64,000 nt of DNA from DASRDU01 sp046331565 (GTDB taxonomy: Bacteria; Acidobacteriota; Blastocatellia; RBC074), in contig JAXLQP010000002.1 in assembly GCA_046331565.1 (NCBI GenBank), positions 1,488,001-1,552,000 on the forward strand, given 5' to 3'. Below the pieces are notes generated by a model. That model worked only from the letters and a program-made list of their open reading frames with translations. It ran no database searches and was not told where the DNA came from. Below, one piece after another: positions 1 through 8,575 of the stretch. Made by a program: the position numbers and the translations under genes. Position 1 is the first letter of the stretch. Every line of letters begins with the position of its first letter.

Positions 1-1
1 T

Positions 2-523
2 CTGACCGGACAGGTGGCCGCATCGCTGGCGTACAGGCTGAAACGCACGATTCACTGGCGCGCAGCCGGGCAGAACGGCCTGACCGCGCACAGGCTGCTG
101 ATTGAACTTGTGCCGTCGCTGCCTGATGAAAAAGCCGATGCGATTGTCATCGCGCTGGGCGTCAACGATGTGTTGTCGCTGAGCAGCGCGGCGAAATGGA
201 CGGGCGATCTGACGGCGCTGATTACGGCGGTTCGCTCGCGTTGCGGGCACGCGCCGGTGGTGCTGGCCGGAGTGCCGCCGATGAATCACTTCCCTGCGCT
301 GCCGCAACCGCTGCGCACTGTGCTGGGGCAGCGCTCACAGATACTTGATGAAGCGGCGGCGCAACTGGCGTTGAGGCTCGCAGAGGTCATTCACGCGCCG
401 ATGAATTTTGCAGGCGGCGCAGAGTTTTTCTGCGCTGACCGCTTTCATCCTTCCACGCTCGGTTACAAAATGTGGGGCGAACATCTGGCCCAAACCATTG
501 CGGCATTCACACAACGCTTATGA
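2..523 (+). CDS. SGNH/GDSL-type hydrolase, 5'-truncated by the window edge
   Basis: The reading frame is open from the first bases, so the start codon lies outside the window. The GTG at 14 is probably only an internal Val. The visible part carries two SGNH-hydrolase signatures: the GxND block (LGVND), which holds the oxyanion-hole Asn, and the C-terminal DxxH block (DRFHPS), which supplies the catalytic Asp and His. The GDS serine block must lie upstream of base 1. Members of this fold are esterases, lipases or acyl-carbohydrate deacetylases; the substrate cannot be told. The stop TGA overlaps the next ATG (ATGA at 520-523), so the two genes are probably co-transcribed and translationally coupled. 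Confidence 0.85.
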   Translation: MTGQVAASLAYRLKRTIHWRAAGQNGLTAHRLLIELVPSLPDEKADAIVIALGVNDVLSLSSAAKWTGDLTALITAVRSRCGHAPVVLAGVPPMNHFPALPQPLRTVLGQRSQILDEAAAQLALRLAEVIHAPMNFAGGAEFFCADRFHPSTLGYKMWGEHLAQTIAAFTQRL

Positions 524-1761
524 AACCACAGACTATTTCCGGCACCATCAGAGTTGCGCTTTCACTCATCCTGCTTATGTCATCAGTCAGTGCACAAACG
601 CCTCCGGGGTTCACTCAGGCTTACAGCGGCTTCAAAACTTTTTACGGGCAGAAGCTGCGCCAGCACGGCATTGTCGGCAGCAGCCTGATGCTCATTCACG
701 ACAATCAGGTGATTGCGAGAGAGTTTTACGGCAGCGCGAATCTCGAAAAAAATCAGCCCGTTGACGAGAACACGATCTATCACTGGGCTTCGATTACGAA
801 GACCTTCACCGGCATTGCGATTATGCAGTTGCGTGATCGCGGCCTGCTCAAACTGGATGATCCGATCATCAAATATGTGCCGGAACTGAAGGAGGTGCAC
901 AATCCCTTTCGCCCGATGGAGCAGATCACGATTCGCCATCTGATGTCGCACAGCGCCGGTTTTCGTGATGCGACGTGGCCCTGGGGCGGCGACAAGGACT
1001 GGCATCCGCACGAACCGCAGCACTGGTCGCAGCTCGTGGCGATGATGCCTTACACCGAAATCCTCTTTCAGCCGGGCACGAAATTCAGCTATTCAAATCC
1101 GGGCATTATTTTTCTGGGCCGCGTGATTGAAACGCTGACGAGGGATGATTACGAGGTCTACATTGACAAAAATATCTTCAAGCCGCTCGAAATGTACCGC
1201 AGCTATTTTGACGCGACGCCGTATCACCTGCTCAAACACCGCTCGCACAGTTACTGGCTCGAAGACGGCAAGCTGCGCCCGGCGCGTTTTGATGTGGACA
1301 CCGGCATTACGGTTTCAAACGGCGGCCTGAACTCGCCGCTGACGGATATGGTGAAGTATCTCAACTTCCTGATGGGTTCACGCGACGCGCGGCAGCAGGC
1401 GATTTATGAAGGCGTGCTGAAACGCTCATCGCTTGAGGAAATGTGGCAGCCGCAGGTCAGCATCGAACCGGCGGCAAAGGATGGTGAAAACCGGCGCGAC
1501 GCAATGGGCCTGACATACTTCATCGAAGACAATTTCGGACAGCATTTCATCGGCCACAGCGGCGGGCAGAACGGTTTCATCTCGCATTTTTATCTGCGCC
1601 CCGACGCGCGCACAGCTTACATCGTTGCGTTCAATACGCACGCGATTCCAAAAGAGAAGGAACCCGACACTGGTCAGAACACGCGTGTGCTGGATCGTGA
1701 GATCAAGGACTACCTTTTCAAAAACATCTTCACATTGCTGGCCAGATCAAAGGCAGAGTAA
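520..1761 (+). CDS. Secreted serine hydrolase, beta-lactamase/class C PBP fold
   Basis: The product is 413 aa, starting at the ATG that overlaps the upstream stop. This start gives a clean Sec signal peptide (hydrophobic residues about 10-25, ending near SVSAQ). Family motifs are in order: SITK (S91-K94, the SxxK nucleophile and general base), YSN (Y191-N193) and HSGG (about 346-349) in the place of KTG. Proteins of this beta-lactamase family are esterases, D-aminopeptidases or peptidoglycan peptidases in the periplasm. True beta-lactamase activity is not implied. It forms a two-gene unit with the SGNH hydrolase, so esterase or deacetylase work on an exported substrate is a reasonable guess. 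Confidence 0.9.
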   Translation: MKPQTISGTIRVALSLILLMSSVSAQTPPGFTQAYSGFKTFYGQKLRQHGIVGSSLMLIHDNQVIAREFYGSANLEKNQPVDENTIYHWASITKTFTGIAIMQLRDRGLLKLDDPIIKYVPELKEVHNPFRPMEQITIRHLMSHSAGFRDATWPWGGDKDWHPHEPQHWSQLVAMMPYTEILFQPGTKFSYSNPGIIFLGRVIETLTRDDYEVYIDKNIFKPLEMYRSYFDATPYHLLKHRSHSYWLEDGKLRPARFDVDTGITVSNGGLNSPLTDMVKYLNFLMGSRDARQQAIYEGVLKRSSLEEMWQPQVSIEPAAKDGENRRDAMGLTYFIEDNFGQHFIGHSGGQNGFISHFYLRPDARTAYIVAFNTHAIPKEKEPDTGQNTRVLDREIKDYLFKNIFTLLARSKAE

Positions 1762-1820
1762 GATGGCCGCGAATGATCAGATTCACGAAGTATTCACCAT
1801 CAAATCATTAACCCGGCCTC

Positions 1821-1933
1821 GCGGAGCATTTGGAGTGCTGCGGCCTGGCGCAGCTTTCTCAGTTTCTGATTGCGCTATCAGAAGAACAGGAAATAGAAAG
1901 CTGCGCCAGGTCGCAGCACTCCAAATGCTCCGC
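1821..1933. repeat. 113-bp inverted-repeat element with 39-bp arms
   Basis: Bases 1821-1859 are the reverse complement of 1895-1933 with one mismatch. The spacer contains a second small inverted repeat (TCTGAT/ATCAGA around 1865-1882), so the whole element can fold as a long hairpin with a hairpin at its tip. It lies between the serine hydrolase stop and the next gene. No transposase is nearby. A MITE-like or REP-like non-autonomous element is the best reading. Confidence 0.85.
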
Positions 1934-2018
1934 GATTTCAGGATGGGCAGCAGCATCAAACAACATCCCGTGCGCCAGGCGGCATCAGGTGCGCGGCCTG
2001 ACCCTTCAGAAAATACCT

Positions 2019-2870
2019 ATGCTCAAATCAACTCATCGTCGTGACTTTATGAAACTCAGCGCCGGAGCCGCCGCTTCAGCCCTGCTTCCGGCAATGCTCA
2101 GCGCCGCGCCCAAATGGAAAAACATTCCCATCGCCACGCAGGCCTGGTGCGTGCGCAGGCAGATGGCCGGAGACATTCCGGGCACGCTCGCCGCCGTTGC
2201 CGCGCTGGGTTATCAGGGCATCGAACTTGAAAATGCCTTTGGCAAATCAGGGACGGAATGGCGCGGCTGGCTGGATGCCAACAAACTGCGGGCCTGCGGA
2301 TTTCATCATTCGTGGCAGGAACTACAGGGCGACCGGCTCAAACACTCCATCGAATTCAATCAGGCGATTGGCAATAAAAACCTGATCATTCGCTCGCTGC
2401 CGCGTGAGGTTTACACTTCAAAAGACCTGCTGCTGAAAACCGCCGAAGGGGTCAACAAAATTTCAGACAGCCTGAAACCGCACGGCCTGCGCGTCGGCTA
2501 TCACAATCACACGCTCGACTTCAATAAAATTGACGGCGAATACTGGTGGAACCTGTTTGCCGATCAGACGCACAAAAACGTCATCCTGCAATTTGACACC
2601 GGCAACGCTTCTGAAATGTCCGGCGTCACCGTCCCCGACTTTCTGAAGCGCAACAAGGGCCGCACCGTTTCAATGCACGTCAAGCCGTTCTCGCATCAGA
2701 AGCCGGACGCCTTTCTCGGTGATGACGAACTGGACTGGAAGCAGATCATGACGATCTGCGAAACGACCGGCGGCCTTGAATGGTACATCATCGAATACGA
2801 GCGCGAAGCCGTTCCACCGCTCGATGCGCTGAAGGCCAACCTCGAAAGATTTCGCCGGATGCGGGCTTAG
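2019..2870 (+). CDS. Tat-exported sugar phosphate isomerase/epimerase-like TIM-barrel protein
   Basis: The product is 283 aa from the ATG at 2019. An in-frame open stretch runs further upstream but only translates the inverted-repeat element, so it is rejected. The N-terminus has a twin-arginine signal (HRRDFMKLSAG followed by an Ala-rich hydrophobic stretch). The body resembles the xylose-isomerase-like TIM-barrel family (AP_endonuc_2): TQAWCVRR, LGYQGIELE, GYHNHTLDF, LQFDTGN and a C-terminal EYER acidic patch typical of the divalent-metal site. These proteins act on sugars or inositol-like polyols. Export suggests work on a periplasmic sugar. A second protein of the same class is encoded at 4100. 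Confidence 0.88.
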   Translation: MLKSTHRRDFMKLSAGAAASALLPAMLSAAPKWKNIPIATQAWCVRRQMAGDIPGTLAAVAALGYQGIELENAFGKSGTEWRGWLDANKLRACGFHHSWQELQGDRLKHSIEFNQAIGNKNLIIRSLPREVYTSKDLLLKTAEGVNKISDSLKPHGLRVGYHNHTLDFNKIDGEYWWNLFADQTHKNVILQFDTGNASEMSGVTVPDFLKRNKGRTVSMHVKPFSHQKPDAFLGDDELDWKQIMTICETTGGLEWYIIEYEREAVPPLDALKANLERFRRMRA

Positions 2871-2891
2871 CTAAACCAGAACACGGGGTTC

Positions 2892-3013
2892 ATCCACGAA
2901 GCCACACGAAGATTCACGAAGTGAGGAACGAAGAAAGAGAAAGAATATGGAAAGGCCGCACTGCCGCTGCTCCTCTTTTTCCCTTCGTGTCTGCTTCGTG
3001 TGGCTTCGTGGAT
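2892..3013. repeat. CACGAAG mini-repeat inverted repeat
   Basis: Left arm 2892-2921 and right arm 2983-3013 are complementary, with a perfect outer 20 bp and a few inner mismatches. Each arm is made of degenerate repeats of an octamer like CCACGAAG. The element fills the gap between the TIM-barrel gene and the PLP-enzyme gene. The same family is seen at 59288-59406, and a decayed copy lies near 28411-28490. Confidence 0.85.
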
Positions 3014-3033
3014 AAATTTTCTGAATCAATCGC

Positions 3034-4050
3034 ATGAACAATTCAGCAGCAATTGAGCGACTGCACAGCTTTCCGCGCCTGAATTTCGGCTTTTATCCAA
3101 CACCGCTGGAAGAACTGCCGCGTTTGCGCGAGGCGCTTGGCCCGCGCACGCCGCGCCTGCTCATCAAGCGCGATGATTACACCGGCCCCGGCTTTGGCGG
3201 CAACAAGGTGCGCAAGCTGGAATTTTATCTGGCAAAGGCGCGAGCCGATGGCGCTGAAGTCGTCATTACGATGGGCGGCGAGAAATCGAATCACTGCCGC
3301 GTGACAGCGGCGATGTGCGCCAGGCTCGGTCTGCGCTGCATTCTGGTGCAGAATCCGGCGGCGGTCACTTATCCGTCGCTGGCGCCGTCGAGTCTTTACC
3401 TTGATGAACTCTTTGGCGCGGAGATTCACCGCGTCAGCAACCGCGAAGAACGCATCGCCACTGCGCGGGCAATTGCTGAACGGTTGCGCGGCCAGGGCGT
3501 CAGGGTCTGCGAGATTCCGCTCGGCGCTTCAACGCCGCTCGGCGCGCTCGGCTTTGTCGCCGCAGTTGAAGAAACGGCAGCACAGTTGCAGGCGCTGAAT
3601 CTGAACGCTGATTACATTTTTCATTCGACTTCATCGGGCGGCACGCAGGCGGGCGTTGTGGCGGGACGCGAGTTGTTCGGACTTGAAAACACTCGCGTCA
3701 TCGGCATCAGCGCGGATGATCCGGCAGCAGCGATCAGTTCAGAAGTCGGCAGAATCATTCGTGGCATCGGTGAAATGCTGGCCTTGCCGGAAGGCGCGTT
3801 GCGCGATGACGTGACAGTGCTTGATGAATTCATCGGGCCGGGTTACGGCGTGCCGACGCCGGAATCGGCAGAAGCGATTGCGCTGCTCGCCCGCACCGAA
3901 GGCCTCGTCCTCGATCCGGTCTATACAGCCAAAGCGATGGCCGGGCTGATTGCTCAGATCAGAGCCGGAAAGATTTCAGCCGATCAGACCGTGCTGTTCT
4001 GGCATACGGGCGGGCAACTGGCGCTTTTTTATCGCCCGGTTGAGCATTGA
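3034..4050 (+). CDS. PLP-dependent enzyme, D-cysteine desulfhydrase/ACC deaminase family
   Basis: The product is 338 aa, the usual length for this fold-type II PLP family. The PLP lysine is K58 in GGNKVRKLE, and the family block GGEKSNHCR follows with the SNH element that contacts substrate. TSSGGTQAGV is the phosphate-binding loop. There is no signal peptide, so it is cytosolic. Family members eliminate H2S and ammonia from D-cysteine or open the ring of 1-aminocyclopropane-1-carboxylate. The sequence looks closer to D-cysteine desulfhydrase, but substrate assignment is inference. It sits between two Tat-exported TIM-barrel genes on the same strand. Confidence 0.88.
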   Translation: MNNSAAIERLHSFPRLNFGFYPTPLEELPRLREALGPRTPRLLIKRDDYTGPGFGGNKVRKLEFYLAKARADGAEVVITMGGEKSNHCRVTAAMCARLGLRCILVQNPAAVTYPSLAPSSLYLDELFGAEIHRVSNREERIATARAIAERLRGQGVRVCEIPLGASTPLGALGFVAAVEETAAQLQALNLNADYIFHSTSSGGTQAGVVAGRELFGLENTRVIGISADDPAAAISSEVGRIIRGIGEMLALPEGALRDDVTVLDEFIGPGYGVPTPESAEAIALLARTEGLVLDPVYTAKAMAGLIAQIRAGKISADQTVLFWHTGGQLALFYRPVEH

Positions 4051-4099
4051 ACGCAGGACAACTTTCAGGCCTGCCCGGCATTCAGGGCAGACGACAGCC

Positions 4100-4981
4100 A
4101 TGATGAATAACACCCGACGTGACTTTTTACGCAATGGCCTGGCCGCTGCGGCATTGGCAACAGCAGCGCGGGGCAGCAGTTTCGCCGCAGACAAAGATAA
4201 TCCGGCGCTCGGCGGTGGCGGGTTCAGGCTGGGGATGGTGACCTATAACCTTGGCAAAGACTGGGACGTGCCGACGCTCATCAAAAACTGCGAGGCCACT
4301 GGTTTTGAAGCGGTCGAATTGCGCACGACTCACAGGCACGGCGTTGAGCCGACGCTGACGAAAGCTCAGCGCGAAGAAGTCAGAAAGCGTTTTGCTGATT
4401 CAAAGGTGCGGCTGCTCAGTCTCGGCTCAGTCTGCGAATTTCACGCGCCCGATCAGGCTGTCGTGCGCAAAAACATTGATGAGTGCAAACGCTTCATCGA
4501 ACTCGCGCACGACATCGGCGCGCTCGGCGTCAAGGTGCGGCCCAACGGCATTCCGAAGGATGTGCCGGAAGATCAGACGCTCAGGCAGATTGGCGCATCG
4601 CTGCGTGAATGCGGCGAGTTTGCCAGCGGCGCAGGCGTCGAAATCTGGACTGAAGTTCACGGCAAAGATTCGCAGATGCCCTGGCGCATGCGAAAGATGA
4701 TGGAGTCTGCCGGTCATCGCAGCGTCGGCATCTGCTGGAACTCGAACCCTGAAGATGTCGAGAACGGCTCAGTGAAAAAGAGCTTTGAGCTGCTGCGGCC
4801 CTGGCTGCGCAACGCGCACATCAACGAACTCTGGAAGCCTGAATATCCCTGGCGTGAATTGTTCGGTCTGATGAAGCAGGCACAGTACAACCGTTACTGC
4901 CTGGCCGAAATTCCCGAAACCTCCGACCCGCTCAGACTGATGCAATATTACCGGGCGCTGTGGCTCGAACAGTGCCGCTGA
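4100..4981 (+). CDS. Tat-exported sugar phosphate isomerase/epimerase-like TIM-barrel protein (second copy)
   Basis: The product is 293 aa from the ATG at 4100; the next codon is also ATG, so the start could be 4103. A twin-arginine signal (NTRRDFLRNGLAAAALATAA) shows Tat export. The mature part has the xylose-isomerase-like TIM-barrel pattern: GMVTYNLGKDW, TGFEAVELR, LLSLGSVCEFH, a WTEVHGKDS strand carrying candidate metal ligands, and NAHINELW. It is only distantly similar to the protein at 2019, so the pair is not a recent duplication. Periplasmic polyol or sugar isomerisation is the likely role. Confidence 0.87.
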   Translation: MMNNTRRDFLRNGLAAAALATAARGSSFAADKDNPALGGGGFRLGMVTYNLGKDWDVPTLIKNCEATGFEAVELRTTHRHGVEPTLTKAQREEVRKRFADSKVRLLSLGSVCEFHAPDQAVVRKNIDECKRFIELAHDIGALGVKVRPNGIPKDVPEDQTLRQIGASLRECGEFASGAGVEIWTEVHGKDSQMPWRMRKMMESAGHRSVGICWNSNPEDVENGSVKKSFELLRPWLRNAHINELWKPEYPWRELFGLMKQAQYNRYCLAEIPETSDPLRLMQYYRALWLEQCR

Positions 4982-5010
4982 AGATCAGGCCTGAGGCCCG
5001 TCGGCAGTGT

Positions 5011-5033
5011 ACGACAAGCTGCCAGCTTGTCGT
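5011..5033. repeat. REP-like perfect palindrome with 1-nt loop
   Basis: An 11-bp arm at 5011-5021 is followed by one base and its exact reverse complement at 5023-5033 (ACGACAAGCTG / CAGCTTGTCGT). It lies 29 bases after the TIM-barrel stop. It has no T-run, so it is more like a REP element than a Rho-independent terminator. The rest of the 348-base gap (4982-5329) holds a run of TTCCGT-type mini-repeats at about 5085-5120 (a single arm without a partner) and the ppk2 leader with a GGAGA ribosome-binding site. Confidence 0.7.
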
Positions 5034-5329
5034 GGGGGGCGAACTGGTTTCTTCGGAATATTTCACTTAACGTCAGTGAGTTTATTTCCGTCTGTTCCGT
5101 TTATTCCGTCTGTTCCGTCATCTCTTTTCTTCTGAACGCTCATCAGCCTTTCCGACTCACATTTCTGGCACGGAAAATCCTGTATTGGGGAATAATGCCG
5201 GTCACGCCGCAGATTGCGAAAAAGTCCCGGTGGCCGAATCGGAATGACGCGAAAATCCCCCCATTGCAGAGAAATATGTCGCACCTGAACGGGCGACTGA
5301 CAGACCACGAATAATTCAGGAGACATCTG

Positions 5330-6298
5330 ATGGTTACCAACGTGAGAGAACTGACTGAAGTCACCGAAGCGCCTGCGCAATTGCACCTGGCCGAAGCGCC
5401 CCCGGTCGAAAGCCCGCCGCCAGCCAGAAAACAGTCAATCACTCAATCAGAGTTCCGGCTGAGCGAGGAAGACCTCAGCCTGATCAATACCAATCGCGGT
5501 CTGATGCAGTTGCTCAAGTCACGCGACATCAGGCTCAAGAACGTCCTCAATACGCTGCGTTACGAGGATGAGATGCGGCAGCTTCAGGTTGAACTCGTCA
5601 AGCTGCAACGGTGGGTGCAGGAAAACGGCAAACGCATTGCCATTCTCTTTGAAGGCCGCGATGCCGCCGGCAAGGGCGGGACGATTCGCCGCTTCACGGA
5701 ACATCTCAACCCGCGCGCCATGCGTGTGGTCGCCCTGCCCAAGCCGACCGAGGAAGAACGCGGTCAGTGGTATTTTCAGCGTTACACGCGCCAGTTGCCG
5801 AACGCCGGTGAAATCGTCTTCTTTGATCGAAGCTGGTACAACCGCGCCGTCGTCGAACCAGTCAACGGCTTCTGTTCGCAGGCGGAGTACGAAAGATTCA
5901 TTCAGCAGGTACCTGAATATGAACACATGCTTTATGAGGACGGCGTGACAATCATCAAGTTCTGGTTCTCGATTGCCAAAGACGAACAGTTGAAACGCTT
6001 CGATTCGCGCCGCGAAAATCCGCTCAAGCAGTGGAAGCTCAGCCCGATTGATGCCCGCGCGCAGGAGCTGTGGGATGAATACACCTTTTACAAGGAACAG
6101 ATGTTCAGCAAGACCCACACTTCATTCAGCCCCTGGATCATCGTCAGCGCCAACAACAAAATGCGCGCCCGCACGGAAAGCATTCGGTACGTGCTGAACC
6201 TGCTGCCCTACAAGGACAAGGAAGATGCCCGCACGCGGCTGGCTCCTGACCCGAACATCGTCACGCGCTTTCATCGCCGCATCGTCAAGATTGACTGA
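5330..6298 (+). CDS. ppk2: Polyphosphate kinase 2 family protein
   Basis: The product is 322 aa; an AGGAGA ribosome-binding site precedes the ATG at 5330. It has a P-loop kinase fold with the PPK2 signatures: Walker A GRDAAGKGGT (residues 109-118), Walker B FFDRSWYNR (about 164-172), and the lid region ERGQWYFQRY. PPK2 enzymes transfer phosphate between polyphosphate and nucleoside di- or monophosphates in the cytosol. The first 40 residues (VTEAPAQLHL, PPVESPP) are a low-complexity extension ahead of the core. Class (NDP versus NMP specificity) cannot be fixed by eye. It stands alone between two repeat-bearing gaps, so it is probably monocistronic. Confidence 0.93.
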   Translation: MVTNVRELTEVTEAPAQLHLAEAPPVESPPPARKQSITQSEFRLSEEDLSLINTNRGLMQLLKSRDIRLKNVLNTLRYEDEMRQLQVELVKLQRWVQENGKRIAILFEGRDAAGKGGTIRRFTEHLNPRAMRVVALPKPTEEERGQWYFQRYTRQLPNAGEIVFFDRSWYNRAVVEPVNGFCSQAEYERFIQQVPEYEHMLYEDGVTIIKFWFSIAKDEQLKRFDSRRENPLKQWKLSPIDARAQELWDEYTFYKEQMFSKTHTSFSPWIIVSANNKMRARTESIRYVLNLLPYKDKEDARTRLAPDPNIVTRFHRRIVKID

Positions 6299-6337
6299 AT
6301 TGCAGTCTTCACCGCCTCTCTTTTTCTCTCCTGTTCT

Positions 6338-6399
6338 CTGCGGCCTCTGCGCCTCTGCGTGAACTTATCCTTTCTTTCTCTTTCACGCAGAGGCCGCAG
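6338..6399. repeat. CCTCTGCG mini-repeat inverted repeat
   Basis: Left arm 6338-6362 and right arm 6383-6399 are complementary once one 8-base unit is removed. The left arm has two CCTCTGCG units and the right arm only one. The element lies in the gap after ppk2. The same family appears at 25385-25457. It may act as a transcription barrier or may be a mobile palindrome. Confidence 0.8.
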
Positions 6400-6528
6400 G
6401 AATAAATCACCATCCCAGGCCTGGCTGCTTTCAATTCAGACGCTTTTTGCCGACAGAGACAAAACCGGCGTGGTTGAGTATCATTGGCGCGACCTCAACC
6501 AGACTCAATCAAGGGAAAGGCCGGATGA

Positions 6529-6900
6529 ATGGCAGCAGACAACACTCAGTCACCACTTTATGATGAACGCCCCTGGGGCAGTTTCACCGTGCTTGATGAA
6601 GGCGCGGCCTGGAAAGTCAAACGCATCGAAGTGCTGCCCGGCAGGCGGCTGAGCTATCAAAAGCACGCCCGGCGCGCTGAACACTGGATGGTCGTGTCGG
6701 GCCTCGCCACCGTCACGCTTGACGGCGTGCAAATACCCCTGTGCGCCGGGCAGACGGTGGACATTCCCACCGGCGCGGCCCATCGCATCGAAAACCCCGG
6801 CGCTGAAAAACTGGTCTTTATTGAAATTCAGACCGGCGATTATTTTGGCGAAGATGACATCGTGCGTTTGCAGGACGATTTCGGACGACTGGAAAAATAA
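6529..6900 (+). CDS. Small cupin, mannose-6-phosphate isomerase type II-like
   Basis: The product is 123 aa, a single cupin domain equal to the C-terminal half of bifunctional mannose-1-phosphate guanylyltransferase/mannose-6-phosphate isomerase proteins. Family features are PWGSF near residue 16, the HARRAEHWMVVSG strand (metal His and Glu), GQTVDIPTGAAHRIEN (second metal His) and a terminal region ending in EDDIVRLQDDFGR, which is typical of ManC/ManA type II. It is cytosolic and probably interconverts mannose-6-P and fructose-6-P or binds a related sugar phosphate. Its stop is 4 bases from the ceramidase-like start at 6905, so the two are likely co-transcribed. A GGGAAAGG ribosome-binding site precedes the ATG. 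Confidence 0.88.
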   Translation: MAADNTQSPLYDERPWGSFTVLDEGAAWKVKRIEVLPGRRLSYQKHARRAEHWMVVSGLATVTLDGVQIPLCAGQTVDIPTGAAHRIENPGAEKLVFIEIQTGDYFGEDDIVRLQDDFGRLEK

Positions 6901-6904
6901 CCCG

Positions 6905-8185
6905 ATGAAGAAAACGATCAGGTTCAGATTCACCTTGTTGCTGCTGCTGCTGTGGCTGATGGCGTCGTTGTGCGTGGCGCAGGATGCGGCAGCGAAAAAG
7001 CTGCTGGCCGGCGCAGGCAAAGCCGACATCACGCCGCCGACCGGCACACCGCTGGCGGGTTACGGCGGCAGGCTGGGCAAAGCTTCGACCGGCGTTCACG
7101 ACCCGTGCGAAGCGCGCGCGCTGATTATTGACAATGGCGTTGAGAAGATCGCTTTTGTCAGCGTGGATCACCTGGGTTATGACCACGCCATGATTGAACG
7201 GGTGCGCGCACAGGCGGCGGACAAGGCCGGACTCGCGCCGGAACGCATCTTTGTCATGTCGTCGCACACGCACTCCGGCGGCGGCGCGTACCTGGAACCG
7301 TTTCCGATTCTGGCGGGAAAGTTCGACCCGAAGATTCGTGACTTTTATTCTGACCGGGCGGCTGAGGCGGTGATTGCAGCGGCCAGAACCATGCGGCCTG
7401 CGCGCCTGGCGATTGGCGCGGGCAGCGTGCCGGGACTGAGCCGTTTTCGCTCCAACTGGCCGCCGCACGCGATGGCCGATAAAACCATTGATCCTGAAGT
7501 CGGCGTGCTGCGTGTGGATGACGCCGCGACCGGCAAACCAATGGCCGTACTGTTCAATTTCGCCGCTCACCCGACGGTGCTGGGCGAAAAGAACTTTCAG
7601 TTCTCGGCTGATTATGTCGGTTACGCGCGCGCGAAACTGGAGCAGATGATCGGCGGCGACGTGCTGGCCATCTTTGCCAACGGCGCGCAGGGAACGGTTG
7701 CGCCGCGCCCGTTCCAGGGCAGCGATGAATGGCAGCGCTGCGAAAACATGGGCACGATTCTCGCGGCTGAAGTATTCAAGGTCATTCACATGATCAGGCC
7801 GCAGGAATGGATGGAACTGAAATTCACGCGCACGCCGCTGACGCTGAAAACGCAACTGCCGCCGAAAATGCCCGTGCAGGTAAAGCTGCCCGAAAGCCAG
7901 GCGTCAGAAATGAGCGCCATTGCCTTTGATCGCAAATACGCCTTTGTCACCATTCCCGGCGAACTCAGCAGCCTGCTCAATCAGCAGGTCAAAGAGCGCG
8001 GTCGCCTGCTCGGTTTTGAATCAACCTTTCTGCTCGGCCTGACCAATGATGCCGTCGGTTACATCATCACCGAGGACGAATACCGACACGGCACCTACGA
8101 ATCATCCATCTCACTTTTCGGCCCGGCCTTCGGCGGCTTCATCACGAATGAGGCGTTTCAGGCGCTGGAAAGAATCAGGCCGTGA
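6905..8185 (+). CDS. Secreted neutral/alkaline ceramidase-like protein (N-terminal domain only)
   Basis: The product is 426 aa from the ATG at 6905, which gives a strong signal peptide (MKKTIRFRF, then a Leu-rich core ending at CVAQ). It opens with the neutral-ceramidase hallmark AGAGKADITPPTG. Zinc-ligand motifs SSHTHSGG (H121, H123) and FAAHPT follow, and GELSSLLNQQ lies near the C-terminus. Full neutral ceramidases are about 650-700 aa and have an Ig-like C-terminal domain. This protein lacks that, as do many bacterial proteins annotated 'neutral/alkaline non-lysosomal ceramidase'. The activity is probably hydrolysis of an amide in the periplasm; lipid specificity is unproven. Confidence 0.88.
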   Translation: MKKTIRFRFTLLLLLLWLMASLCVAQDAAAKKLLAGAGKADITPPTGTPLAGYGGRLGKASTGVHDPCEARALIIDNGVEKIAFVSVDHLGYDHAMIERVRAQAADKAGLAPERIFVMSSHTHSGGGAYLEPFPILAGKFDPKIRDFYSDRAAEAVIAAARTMRPARLAIGAGSVPGLSRFRSNWPPHAMADKTIDPEVGVLRVDDAATGKPMAVLFNFAAHPTVLGEKNFQFSADYVGYARAKLEQMIGGDVLAIFANGAQGTVAPRPFQGSDEWQRCENMGTILAAEVFKVIHMIRPQEWMELKFTRTPLTLKTQLPPKMPVQVKLPESQASEMSAIAFDRKYAFVTIPGELSSLLNQQVKERGRLLGFESTFLLGLTNDAVGYIITEDEYRHGTYESSISLFGPAFGGFITNEAFQALERIRP

Positions 8186-8206
8186 GTCAGGCAGCGAGTA
8201 ACTGCA

Positions 8207-8575
8207 ATGGGAACATTCTTTGTCAGATGCAAAATTGAAAACGTGATTGACCGCACGCAGTCAGCCGCGCTGCCGAGAATTCTGGTTGACACCGACGGTG
8301 AATACACCTGGGTGCCAGCCACAACCCTTGAAAGAATCGGCATCAACCGCGAAAAAAAAGACCTTGAATTTGTGATGGCCAACGGCCAGCGCATCACCCG
8401 CAGCGTTGGTTTTGCGATTGTCCGACTGGATAAACACTTCACCGTTGACGAGGTCGTCTTTGCCGAAAAGGGAGACTTGCTGCTCTCAGGCGCCAGAACG
8501 CTGGAAGGACTGAGTCTGACGATTGATCCACGGAAAAAGAAGCTGGTCGCTTCCGGCCCTCTGCCCGCAGCATAA
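8207..8575 (+). CDS. Retropepsin-like clan AA aspartic protease family protein with altered DTG
   Basis: The product is 122 aa with no signal peptide. The pattern fits small bacterial clan AA proteins: a strand ending in VDTDGEYTWVP (D28-T29-D30), then LERIGI, a mid strand NGQRITRSVGFA, and near the end LLLSGARTLEGLSLTIDP. In active members the first motif reads DTGA. Here the Gly after DT is replaced by Asp (DTDG), which may disturb the active-site loop. Retropepsin-fold proteins work as homodimers. It follows the ceramidase-like gene by 21 bases, probably the last gene of that unit. The function is unknown. Confidence 0.75.
   Translation: MGTFFVRCKIENVIDRTQSAALPRILVDTDGEYTWVPATTLERIGINREKKDLEFVMANGQRITRSVGFAIVRLDKHFTVDEVVFAEKGDLLLSGARTLEGLSLTIDPRKKKLVASGPLPAA

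Noticed and set aside
520..1761. Beta-lactamase resistance gene
   Set aside because: SxxK, YxN and HSGG fit the broad serine hydrolase family; nothing points to antibiotic hydrolysis.
1830..2018. N-terminal extension of the Tat TIM-barrel protein
   Set aside because: It would translate the inverted-repeat element and place the twin-arginine signal internally; the ATG at 2019 is better.
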